Source: Massilia rhizosphaerae (GTDB lineage Bacteria > Pseudomonadota > Gammaproteobacteria > Burkholderiales > Burkholderiaceae_D). Taken from it: 64,000 nt of DNA. The notes below the pieces were generated by a model, which was not told where the DNA came from, did not search any database, and worked only from the letters and a program-made list of their open reading frames with translations. Positions within the stretch are counted from its first letter, which is position 1. Each line of letters starts with the position of its first letter. Of the stretch, positions 1 through 7,263 are shown piece by piece. The DNA lies in assembly GCF_016093545.1 (NCBI RefSeq), contig NZ_JADKYX010000016.1, forward strand, positions 62,001 through 126,000. The letters run 5' to 3'. The position numbers and the translations under genes were made by a program.

Positions 1-632
1 ACCTTCACTTGCGGCAGCAGGTAGCCGGACGTGTCGATCGCGGCCAGCGTAGCGGCATCGGTCGTCGTGCTGACGGTGCCGGTGGGCTGGGCGGGCGCCG
101 TCGCGGTCGACGGCTCGATGCGGCGCGCGGTGCGGGCGCGCACGACGCGCACGGCCGGCGCCGTCTCGGCGGCCGGCGCGGCCGCTGCCGCGGGCGCGGC
201 CGGGGCGGTTTCCTGGGCCGGCGTGGCGGCGTCGGCCTTCAGCGCGGCCAGGCGCGACGCGCGCTTCTTGACGATCACGGGCGGCGCGGCCGGCGCGGCC
301 GGGGTCGCGTCGTCGGCTTCGTCCGTTGCCATGGCGGCGACGGGCGCGACAACCGGTTCGGCGGCGGGCTCCGGCGCGGACTGCACGTCCGCCGCGACGG
401 CTTCCGCCTGCGCGGCGGCGTCGAGTTGTTCCGGCTGCGCCTGGGACGCCTGCCCGGCCTGGACGGCCTTCAGCGACGCGAGGCGCGAACGGGTCTTCAC
501 CACCGTCACCTTGGCTGCCGCTTCCGTTTCGAGGAAATAGGAGGTCGCGGTCTTCGGCACTGCCAGCTGGGCCGTGCTTTTTGCCGGCGCTTTCTTCGCT
601 GTCAGTGTCAGGGTCTTGGCGGTGTTTTTCAT
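1..632 (-). CDS. Ala-rich protein with triplicated basic motif, C-terminus cut by window edge
   Basis: At least 210 codons run off the left edge, so the stop is not seen. The start (ATG at 632-630) is preceded by GGAG at good spacing. The protein begins with a Lys/Thr/Ala-rich segment and then alternates Ala/Pro/Glu-rich low-complexity linkers with three copies of a short basic motif: VVKTRSRLASLKA, VIVKKRASRLAALKA and VRVVRARTARRIE. No signal peptide or membrane segment is visible. The composition (Ala-rich, Lys/Arg patches) recalls histone-H1-like or phasin-like accessory proteins, but I do not recognise a family. The coding frame is supported by the RBS and the repeated motif. Function unknown. 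Confidence 0.6.
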   Translation of the reverse strand, partial: MKNTAKTLTLTAKKAPAKSTAQLAVPKTATSYFLETEAAAKVTVVKTRSRLASLKAVQAGQASQAQPEQLDAAAQAEAVAADVQSAPEPAAEPVVAPVAAMATDEADDATPAAPAAPPVIVKKRASRLAALKADAATPAQETAPAAPAAAAAPAAETAPAVRVVRARTARRIEPSTATAPAQPTGTVSTTTDAATLAAIDTSGYLLPQVK

Positions 633-883
633 ATAACTTTCTCCAGTCGAGGCGTGGCGCGCGCCTGCGAAGTCAATAACCCACCTGGCCCGCTGTGCGG
701 ACCCCGGAGGGACGGATGATGGGGATGGCCTAACCTTAGGGCGGAAGCCTGGAAATCAAGCACCCCTGCCGCTGCGGCCCGTCGGCGGGCGTCCTGGGCA
801 GCCGCGACGGGCTGCGACGCGCGCGCTCAAGGGGTTCAAGCGGAACGGAATGTGGTTGAAATCGCGGTTTAGCATGTCGGAAC

Positions 884-945
884 GAAAAAAAGCCCGTCAG
901 ACAACGGGCTTGAATCTATTTTCCAGGGGAGAAATAGAGGAGACA
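884..945 (-). ncRNA. candidate small RNA with CU-rich anti-Shine-Dalgarno segment
   Basis: A perfect 8-bp stem (AAGCCCGT/ACGGGCTT, 890-897 with 904-911) is followed on the minus strand only by a run of U (A-run at 884-890), the form of an intrinsic terminator. No minus-strand gene lies upstream for it to serve. About 40 nt upstream on the same strand is a near-consensus -10 box, CATAAT (956-951). The predicted RNA of about 60 nt begins with UCUCCUCUAUUUCUCCCC, which would pair with Shine-Dalgarno sequences. This resembles known anti-SD small RNAs of proteobacteria; assignment to a family is not possible from sequence alone. A longer transcript starting near 1000 is an alternative. Confidence 0.4.
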
Positions 946-985
946 TGAACATTATGCCCCAAGGAAATCTTTAGCGATAATTGAA

Positions 986-1003
986 ATATCCGATAAGGGA
1001 TAT
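986..1003. promoter_or_regulatory. inverted repeat upstream of candidate sRNA
   Basis: ATATCC-gataag-GGATAT is a 6-bp perfect inverted repeat in an AT-rich stretch that otherwise holds no gene. It lies about 40 bp upstream of the candidate sRNA promoter and could be an operator. The rest of the 633-1219 gap shows no convincing coding region. Confidence 0.3.
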
Positions 1004-1219
1004 CACTCAGACGCATATTTCCTTTTTCAACTTCCAGACCCTGGCTGCGTCGGCGCAAACCGTACGCAAGGAAAGGGGCGGATCATACACGATTTCTCGG
1101 CCGCGCGCCGCAGCATATGCATGAAATAACGGTCGAACAGTCAATAAAATGGGCCAATACGCGGCCGAGCGGCACACTTGCGGCGCGGCCATGCTATCCT
1201 TCCGCTTCCCGTTCTTACC

Positions 1220-1756
1220 ATGAAGTCAATGAATACGATGAGTCCTGTCGCCGAGCTCCCCGAGGCCACCGAAAACGCCACCCACGCCATTCCCGACGGC
1301 CAGAGCGCCAACGGCGCGCCGCAGGCGCCGGCCGCGGGCGCCGACGTCGATAGCGCGGCGGCCCCGTCCCCGCGCGCCCTGCTCAAGCAGATGCAGCAGC
1401 AGTTCAAGGCCTTCCGCGACTGCCTGCCGCTGGCGATCGGCATCGACAAGCAGGTGCTGGCCCGCATGCCCGGCCTGAACCGCAAGACCATGCGCGCCGC
1501 GCTCGGCATCCACACCGGCTCCATGCGCTACCTGCGCGCGATGGAAAAAGCGACCGTGCGCTACGACCTGGACGGCAACCCGGGCGCCGAAGTGACGGAC
1601 ACCCACCGCCAGCACGCCAAGGAACTCCTGCAGGAGCGCTTCAAGAAGGAAGCCGAGCGCAAGAAGGCCGAGCGCGAAGTGGCCGCGCAGGCGGAAGCCG
1701 ACCGCAAGCGCCAGGAAAAGCTGCAGCAGCTGGCATCCAAGTTCGCGAAGCGCTGA
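1220..1756 (+). CDS. ProQ/FinO-domain RNA chaperone
   Basis: 178 aa. Residues about 50-140 match the ProQ/FinO RNA-binding fold: a helical segment (LLKQMQQQFKAFRDCLPLAI), then the basic stretch around MPGLNRKTMRAAL, then HTGSMRYLRAM and a Tyr-Asp-Leu-Asp-Gly turn. Family members bind structured RNAs and terminator hairpins and act as sRNA/mRNA matchmakers. The N-terminal 45 residues are Ala/Pro-rich and disordered; the C-terminal 40 residues form a charged Lys/Arg/Glu helix, likely a coiled coil. I chose ATG 1220 (no strong SD; ATG 1229 and an upstream TTG are possible). It sits 13 bp before the exonuclease gene and may be co-transcribed with it. Confidence 0.85.
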   Translation: MKSMNTMSPVAELPEATENATHAIPDGQSANGAPQAPAAGADVDSAAAPSPRALLKQMQQQFKAFRDCLPLAIGIDKQVLARMPGLNRKTMRAALGIHTGSMRYLRAMEKATVRYDLDGNPGAEVTDTHRQHAKELLQERFKKEAERKKAEREVAAQAEADRKRQEKLQQLASKFAKR

Positions 1757-1769
1757 GCGGCCGCGCCGG

Positions 1770-2444
1770 ATGAGCGAGGCCGACGACGCCCTCCCCCCTT
1801 ACGAAGGCATCCTGCTTGCCGACGTGCGCCTCGTGCGCACGCGCCAGGATGCGGACGGCGCGCTGGCCGCGCTGCTGGCGTCCGACACCGTCGGCTTCGA
1901 CACCGAATCCAAGCCCACGTTCCAGAAGGGCGAGCAATCGACGGGGCCGCACCTCGTGCAGCTCGCCACCGACCAGCACGCCTATCTGTTCCAGATCGGC
2001 GCCAAGCCCGCACCCGCGGAGAGCGCGGCGGCGGCCGATCCCGGCGTCGACGTCCTGCGCGCCGTGCTGGAATCGGCCGCGATCCTGAAAGTTGGCTTCG
2101 GCCTCGGCGACGACCTGCGCCGCCTGCGCGCCAAGCTCGGCATCGAGACGCGCAACGTGCTCGACCTGTCCACGGCCTTGCGCCGCGGCGAGCGCAACGC
2201 GCTGGGCGCGAAGACGGCCGTCGCGCGCTTCTTCGGCAAGCGCCTGCAAAAATCGCGCAAGATCACGACGACCAACTGGGCCCTGCCGCGCCTGACCGAC
2301 AAGCAGATCCTGTACGCGGCGGACGATGCCCACGTCGCCCTGCGCATCTACCGCCACTGGCGCGCGAATCCGCCGCCGCCGCTGCCCCCCAAGCCTGTCG
2401 CCGGCGGACCGATGCGGGCGGCGCAACCCAAGCCGCGCCAATAA
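1770..2444 (+). CDS. RNase D-like 3'-5' exonuclease domain protein
   Basis: 224 aa, a single DEDDy exonuclease domain with no HRDC domain, so shorter than RNase D. Exo I motif VGFDTES carries the D44/E46 pair. Exo II is at about 108-115 (VGFGLGDD). Exo III has Tyr182 and Asp186 in YAADDA, the Y-x3-D signature. The family hydrolyses 3' ends of DNA or RNA with two metal ions; the substrate here is unknown. The gene is separated by one nucleotide from the downstream lipoprotein cytochrome, so the cytochrome cluster may be transcribed from here or from the ProQ-domain gene. Confidence 0.85.
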   Translation: MSEADDALPPYEGILLADVRLVRTRQDADGALAALLASDTVGFDTESKPTFQKGEQSTGPHLVQLATDQHAYLFQIGAKPAPAESAAAADPGVDVLRAVLESAAILKVGFGLGDDLRRLRAKLGIETRNVLDLSTALRRGERNALGAKTAVARFFGKRLQKSRKITTTNWALPRLTDKQILYAADDAHVALRIYRHWRANPPPPLPPKPVAGGPMRAAQPKPRQ

Positions 2445-2445
2445 G

Positions 2446-2817
2446 ATGCGCCGGTCCATCGTGCTCGCGTGCATGCTGGCCCTGGCCGGCTGCTCGCGTC
2501 ATGAAGGCCCCGTCGACCGCGCCATCGTGTTCAAACCGTGCGCCTCGTGCCACCAGATCGGCCCGAGCGCGCGCGGCGGCTTCGCCCCCCAGCTGAACGG
2601 CCTGTTCGGCCGGCGCGCGGGCACGACGGCCGATTTCGCGTATTCCGACGCCATGAAGGCGTCCGGCATCGTGTGGGACGAGCGCACCCTGTCCGCCTTC
2701 CTGCGCGATCCGGACAAGACGGTGCCCGGCACGAAGATGCGCTTCTGGGGCATCCACGACGACCGCGACCTGGCCGCGCTGCTGGCCTACCTGCGCAGTT
2801 TCCAGGGCGCGCACTGA
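2446..2817 (+). CDS. mono-heme cytochrome c lipoprotein
   Basis: 123 aa. The start ATG 2446 lies immediately after the exonuclease stop. The N-terminus has a lipobox (LALAGC, Cys16), so the protein is predicted to be lipid-anchored in the periplasm. A single CxxCH heme site, CASCH, is at 32-36, and the distal Met ligand is probably in the PGTKMRF segment typical of class I cytochrome c. The fold resembles cytochrome c-550/c2-type electron carriers. It is the first of three consecutive cytochrome c genes, suggesting a small periplasmic electron-transfer relay. Confidence 0.85.
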   Translation: MRRSIVLACMLALAGCSRHEGPVDRAIVFKPCASCHQIGPSARGGFAPQLNGLFGRRAGTTADFAYSDAMKASGIVWDERTLSAFLRDPDKTVPGTKMRFWGIHDDRDLAALLAYLRSFQGAH

Positions 2818-2822
2818 ACGCC

Positions 2823-3551
2823 ATGGCCACCGCCATCCTCCGCCCCGCCCTGCTGCTGGCCGCCCTGCTGCACGCGGCGCCGGGACAAGCCCAGCCGGAG
2901 CGCGGCGTGCCGGACACGCTCGAGCGCCGCGTCGCCGCCTGCACGTCCTGCCACGGCAGCCCGTCCGCGCCGGCGCCGGCGCCGGCCGCGGGTCCGCGCT
3001 ACTTCCCGCACATCGCGGGCAAGCCGGCCGGCTACCTCTTCAACCAGTTGCAGAACTTCCGCGCCGGCCGCCGCCAGTATCCGCTCATGACGTACATGGT
3101 CGAGCACCTGTCCGACGACTACCTGCGCGAGATCGCGACGTATTTTGCGGCCCAGCACCTGCCCGCGCTCGTGCTGGACCGGACGACCCTGCCGGCGGAC
3201 CAGCTGGAACGGGGCCGCCAGCTCGTCACGCGCGGCGACGCGGCAGCGAAGGTGCCCGCGTGCATGGCCTGCCACGGCCAGCGCCTGACGGGCGCCCTGC
3301 CCGCGATCCCCGGCCTGCTGGGCCTGCCGCGCGACTACGTCAACGCCCAGCTCGGCGCCTGGCGCAACGGCACCCGCCGCGCGCAGGCGCCGGATTGCAT
3401 GGCCACCATCGCCGGCCGGCTGTCGCTGGCGGACGTGGCCGCCGTCTCGGCCTGGCTCGCGAGCGAACCGCTGCCGGAAGATACCAGTCCCGCGCCGGAC
3501 GTCGTCCACCCGATGCCGCTCGCCTGCGGCAGCGAGCGGCAGCAGCCATGA
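2823..3551 (+). CDS. di-heme cytochrome c (c4-like)
   Basis: 242 aa with a cleavable signal peptide (about residues 1-23, ending GQA). Two class I cytochrome domains: CTSCH at 40-44 and CMACH at 147-151, with Met-containing distal segments (PLMTYM; a later DCMATI). Two halves of this kind characterise the cytochrome c4 family, which shuttles electrons to terminal oxidases. The stop codon overlaps the next start (ATGA), so translation is probably coupled. The C-terminus is proline-rich and ends at a free Cys-containing tail. Confidence 0.85.
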   Translation: MATAILRPALLLAALLHAAPGQAQPERGVPDTLERRVAACTSCHGSPSAPAPAPAAGPRYFPHIAGKPAGYLFNQLQNFRAGRRQYPLMTYMVEHLSDDYLREIATYFAAQHLPALVLDRTTLPADQLERGRQLVTRGDAAAKVPACMACHGQRLTGALPAIPGLLGLPRDYVNAQLGAWRNGTRRAQAPDCMATIAGRLSLADVAAVSAWLASEPLPEDTSPAPDVVHPMPLACGSERQQP

Positions 3552-4825
3552 AGCGCATCGTCCTCGGGTCCGCCGTTGCCGCCGCCCTGCTCGCGCTCGC
3601 CGGCGCCGTCATCGCGTGGCCGCGCGCCGAATTCATCCCGGCGCGCTCGCCGCAAGCGTGGGCGGCGACGCCCGCCAACATCGCACGCGGCGCCTACCTC
3701 GCCCGCGCCGGCGACTGCATGGCCTGCCACACGGCGCGCGCAGGCAGCCCGTTCGCGGGCGGACGCGCGCTCGACACGCCGTTCGGCACGGTCTACGCGC
3801 CGAACATCACGCCGGACGCGCAGACGGGCATCGGCGCCTGGACGGCCGACGATTTCTGGCACGCGCTGCACAACGGCATCGCGCCCGGCGGCCGCCTGCT
3901 GTATCCGGCGTTCCCGTACCCGAACACGACGAAGATCACGCGCGCCGATGCCGACGCGCTGTACGCCTATCTGCGCAGCGTCGCGCCGGTGCGGCAACCG
4001 AATCGCCCGCACGCGCTGCGCTTCCCGTACGACAGCCAGATCGTGCTGGCCGGCTGGCGCCTGCTGTATTTCAAACCGGGCGTGTATGCGCCGCAGCCGG
4101 CGAAAAGCGCCGACTGGAACCGCGGCGCCTATCTCGTCGAAGGCCTGGGCCATTGCGGCGCGTGCCACAGCCCGCGCAACGGCCTCGGCGCGACGGGCGC
4201 GCGGCTGTCCGGCGGCCACATCCCCATCGTCGGCTGGTATGCGCCCGCGCTGGACGCGGACGCCGAGGCGGGCCTGGGCAACTGGGATGCGGCGCACATC
4301 GTGCAATTGCTGCGCACGGGCGTGGCGCCGCGCGGCGCCGTGTTCGGGCCGATGGCGGAAGTAGTCGGAAGAAGCCTGCAATACCTGACGGCGGCGGATG
4401 CGGGCGCGATGGCGGTCTACCTGAAATCGCTGCCGGCGGCACCGTCCGCGCGCCATGCAGCCGCCGCGCCGGACGACGTCATGCGGGCCGGCCGCGCGCT
4501 GTACGAGCACCACTGCGCGGATTGCCACGGCGCCGACGGCCGCGGCACCAGCGTCGCCGGCCATCCCGCGTACCCGCCGCTGGCGGGCAACGGCGCGCTG
4601 ACGATGGACGACCCCGTCAACGCCATCCGCATCGTGCTGAACGGCGGCTTCCCGCCGGCCACCGCCGGCAATCCGCGTCCGTTCGGAATGCCGCCCTACA
4701 GTCCGCAACTGGACGATGCCCAGGTGGCGGCCGTCGTGACGTATGTGAGGAACAGCTGGGGCAACGCGGCGCCGGCGGTAGCGCCACCGGAAGTCAACCG
4801 GTGGCGCGCGGTGCCGCTGGATTGA
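3548..4825 (+). CDS. tri-heme cytochrome c, alcohol/gluconate dehydrogenase cytochrome-subunit type
   Basis: 425 aa. It has an N-terminal hydrophobic anchor or signal (residues 4-24) and three CxxCH sites: CMACH at 57-61, CGACH at 203-207 and CADCH at 323-327. Length and heme spacing match the membrane-attached cytochrome subunit of PQQ alcohol dehydrogenase or FAD gluconate/sorbitol dehydrogenases, which passes electrons from the periplasmic dehydrogenase to ubiquinone. No dehydrogenase catalytic subunit is adjacent, so its partner must be elsewhere; a GMC dehydrogenase pair lies at 30-32 kb in this window. The start overlaps the previous gene by 4 nt. Confidence 0.85.
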   Translation: MKRIVLGSAVAAALLALAGAVIAWPRAEFIPARSPQAWAATPANIARGAYLARAGDCMACHTARAGSPFAGGRALDTPFGTVYAPNITPDAQTGIGAWTADDFWHALHNGIAPGGRLLYPAFPYPNTTKITRADADALYAYLRSVAPVRQPNRPHALRFPYDSQIVLAGWRLLYFKPGVYAPQPAKSADWNRGAYLVEGLGHCGACHSPRNGLGATGARLSGGHIPIVGWYAPALDADAEAGLGNWDAAHIVQLLRTGVAPRGAVFGPMAEVVGRSLQYLTAADAGAMAVYLKSLPAAPSARHAAAAPDDVMRAGRALYEHHCADCHGADGRGTSVAGHPAYPPLAGNGALTMDDPVNAIRIVLNGGFPPATAGNPRPFGMPPYSPQLDDAQVAAVVTYVRNSWGNAAPAVAPPEVNRWRAVPLD

Positions 4826-5467
4826 TCAACCGCGGCGGCGGCGTGCGATGAGCAGGGCCGGCAATGCCAGGGCGAGCAACGCCAGCGAACCCGGTTCCGG
4901 CACGGTGCCGGCGTTCACGGGCGCGGCGTCGCGGACCATCGCGCTGCCGAAGCTGGCCCAGTCGATGCCGCCGTTATAAAAATTCATGTTGTAGGAACCA
5001 TTGGCCACGGAAAAGCCGACGGCCTGGGCCGGATTCGACGTGTCCGGTACGAAGTTCGGGCGGACGTAGCTGGCGCCGTCTGCAAACACGTTCAGGAATT
5101 GCAGGGACAGCGCCGAGTTGACTTCACCGCTGGTGGTCAGGCCGACGGGAACGTCGAACCAGTCGCCCAGCAGCTGGGCCGCTTCCGCGCGGGTCGCGAG
5201 GCGCCAGCCGGCCGCGTCGTCGATCAGGTTGAGGCCGTCGAACTGGGTGCAGCCGGCCGGCACGGCGGCGCCCGCATCCTGGACCATGCTGCAGGTCGAC
5301 CGCGTCATGGTGGCGCTGAAATCCATCCACTCCAGGTGGGCCGACTGGTCGACGACGCTGGTGCCGCGGTCGTCGAACGTGTGGCCGGACACGTTGAGGA
5401 TGGCCGCCTGGGCCGTCACCGACGCGCACATCAACAGGCCCGACACGAGTTTCGCATATTTATTCAT
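4826..5467 (-). CDS. PEP-CTERM sorting domain protein
   Basis: 213 aa. Start at 5467 was chosen because GGGGGA sits 8 nt upstream; ATG 5473 would place it too close. An N-terminal signal peptide (MNKYAKLVSGLLMCAS...QA) precedes an extracellular domain with an FDDRG...LEWMDF pattern common to this family. The C-terminus has the tripartite exosortase signal: VPEPG, a hydrophobic helix, then RRRR. Exosortase (EpsH) systems process such proteins in biofilm-forming Gram-negatives that make exopolysaccharide. No exosortase gene is in this window. It ends one base from the cytochrome gene, convergently. Confidence 0.85.
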   Translation of the reverse strand: MNKYAKLVSGLLMCASVTAQAAILNVSGHTFDDRGTSVVDQSAHLEWMDFSATMTRSTCSMVQDAGAAVPAGCTQFDGLNLIDDAAGWRLATRAEAAQLLGDWFDVPVGLTTSGEVNSALSLQFLNVFADGASYVRPNFVPDTSNPAQAVGFSVANGSYNMNFYNGGIDWASFGSAMVRDAAPVNAGTVPEPGSLALLALALPALLIARRRRG

Positions 5468-5700
5468 TATCATTCCCCCTGGTTTTGGTTTGGGTGCCGT
5501 CGCAGACGGCGGTCCATTACCATATAGCAATGAGTGTGCCAATGCAGAAACATAGATACATATCAATGACTTAGCGTATTTACCGGTGTATGCGCGCGGC
5601 GCGGTGTAAAAAAATCCGACACCGCTCCTTGCAGCCGCACACGGGCGAGGCATCGCGACCGGCTCTGTCATACTGGCGTCCCCAACACGAGGAGTCCGAC

Positions 5701-5916
5701 ATGCCGCTGTATCGAGTCTGGTATCGCAACAACGAGGAGCCGCTGGAATTCGCCACGCCCGGCCGCAGCAGCGAAGAGGAGATCCTCGAGCGCGTGCTCG
5801 CGCACGAACGTATCGAACGGAAAGAACCGTCGGCCGTGCGCGAACTCATCGCCGGGCACGGGCTGGCGCCCGTGCGCTACACGGAAGACGAAAGCGAGAT
5901 GAATACGATAGCCTAG
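5701..5916 (+). CDS. small hypothetical protein (71 aa)
   Basis: Start ATG 5701 follows a clear GAGGAG-type SD. The product is a short acidic/basic soluble protein beginning MPLYRVWYRNNEEPLEF and ending with an acidic tail. No signal, membrane segment or cysteine is present. The first 20 residues suggest a small beta-rich fold, then a helix (SEEEILERVLAHERIER). I do not recognise a family. It is divergent from the PEP-CTERM gene and convergent with the PilT-like ATPase. Confidence 0.65.
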   Translation: MPLYRVWYRNNEEPLEFATPGRSSEEEILERVLAHERIERKEPSAVRELIAGHGLAPVRYTEDESEMNTIA

Positions 5917-5928
5917 CGGCGCGGCCGC

Positions 5929-7053
5929 TCACACCATCTCGGCAAACCCGATCCGGTCCGTCGTCGCGGCGCGGGCATCGTCGACGCCGACCTTGTGCGC
6001 GGCCAGCAGGGCTTCCAGCACGCTGTTCATCGTGTGGCAGCCGGGGCCGCGTCCCGCGTTCATGTGCGCGCGGATGGCGCCCAGGTCGCCCTCTTCGATC
6101 ATCGCGGCCACCGCCGGGCTGATCGTCAGGCATTCCGTGGCCAGGTGGTAGCGGTTGCCCTGCTTGGACGGCAGCAGCGCCTGGCACAGGACGCCGCGCA
6201 GCGCGTGCGCGAGGGCCTGGCCCTGCGCTTCCGAATTGCCCAGCAGGCGCAGCATCTTTTGCAGGCCCAGTTCCGTCGAGCGCGCATGCAGGGTCGCCAG
6301 CACGAGCGGGCCGGATTCGGCCAGCGCCAGCGCTTCCTGCGCCGTCTGGGCGTCGCGGATCTCGCCGATGACGATCACGTCCGGCCGCTCGCGCAGCGCG
6401 TCCAGCGCGCCGAGGTAATAGCTTTCGACGTCGCCGTCCACGCCCACCTCGCGCTGCGTGATGATGCATTTGCGCTGCGGGATCAGGGTCTCGACGGGGT
6501 CTTCGATGGTGATGATGTGGCCCGAGCGCTGCTTGTTGATCTCGTCCAGCATCGATGCGATCGTGGTCGACTTGCCCTGGCACGTGTCGCCGATGATCAG
6601 CACGAGGCCGCTCGTCAGGGTCGCGAATTCGCACTCGTCCGCGTGCAGGCCGAGGGTGGCCAGCGCCAGCGGTTCCTTCGGGAAGCGGCGGATCACGCAG
6701 CCGAGCCGCTTCTTGCCCTGGAAGCTGAAGCAGTTGGCGCGGATGCGCGCCGTGTGCAGGTCGATCGAGCGGTCGAACGCGCGGTCGGTGATGCGCTCGG
6801 CCCAGTTCGGCTCGATGACGTCGAAGAATTCTTCCAGCTCTTCCTTCGTGATCGGCGAATCCGTCACGGCCACGAGGCCTTTCGGCTGGCGCAGCATCAA
6901 CGGACTGTTCTGGTGGATGATGATGTCGGAAAACACCAGCTTCGAATTCAGCAGGTGCAGGATCTGCTCGACCAGGGTCCCGAACACCGGGTGGTCTTCG
7001 TTTTCGATATACGACAGGGTGGGAATCTGCGAGGACTGGTGGTGTTCCATCAT
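5929..7053 (-). CDS. PilT/PilU-family type IV pilus retraction ATPase homologue
   Basis: 374 aa, the usual PilT/PilU length. An N-terminal PAS-like domain is followed by a RecA-like core: Walker A GDTCQGKS (155-162), the Asp box around ITIEDPVE (182-188), Walker B DVIVIGE with catalytic Glu231, and a His-box region LATLHARST (252-260). Such hexameric ATPases disassemble pilin subunits at the inner membrane. Walker A deviates from the common GPTGSGKST. No other pilus gene is adjacent, so this is an orphan paralogue. The start has two consecutive ATGs; the first was used. Confidence 0.85.
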   Translation of the reverse strand: MMEHHQSSQIPTLSYIENEDHPVFGTLVEQILHLLNSKLVFSDIIIHQNSPLMLRQPKGLVAVTDSPITKEELEEFFDVIEPNWAERITDRAFDRSIDLHTARIRANCFSFQGKKRLGCVIRRFPKEPLALATLGLHADECEFATLTSGLVLIIGDTCQGKSTTIASMLDEINKQRSGHIITIEDPVETLIPQRKCIITQREVGVDGDVESYYLGALDALRERPDVIVIGEIRDAQTAQEALALAESGPLVLATLHARSTELGLQKMLRLLGNSEAQGQALAHALRGVLCQALLPSKQGNRYHLATECLTISPAVAAMIEEGDLGAIRAHMNAGRGPGCHTMNSVLEALLAAHKVGVDDARAATTDRIGFAEMV

Positions 7054-7205
7054 TCGGCGGCCTGGTGATGTCAAACGGGCTCGGATGAGCGATCCTTTCA
7101 TTATAAAACCGGCATCCCGCGAAAATTCCAGTTGGAAAGTTATTTTTTCCGACACCAAGCTTCCGGCGTGCCTTGGCCGCCACAGCACGTGGCCGCCCGC
7201 ACGAT

Positions 7206-7233
7206 TGTTAGCGCATGACATTTTCGTGTTAGC
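7206..7233 (+). promoter_or_regulatory. putative operator, two TGTTAGC half-sites 21 bp apart
   Basis: TGTTAGC occurs at 7206-7212 and 7227-7233, exactly two helical turns apart, 30-58 bp before the GH3 start. The first copy is part of TGTTAGCGCATGACA, an imperfect palindrome close to the TGTTAGCGCTAACA-type sites bound by LacI-family sugar regulators of proteobacteria. Binding by such a regulator is inference. Confidence 0.35.
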
Positions 7234-7263
7234 ATTTTCCCATACCAATAACAGGAGACTACG

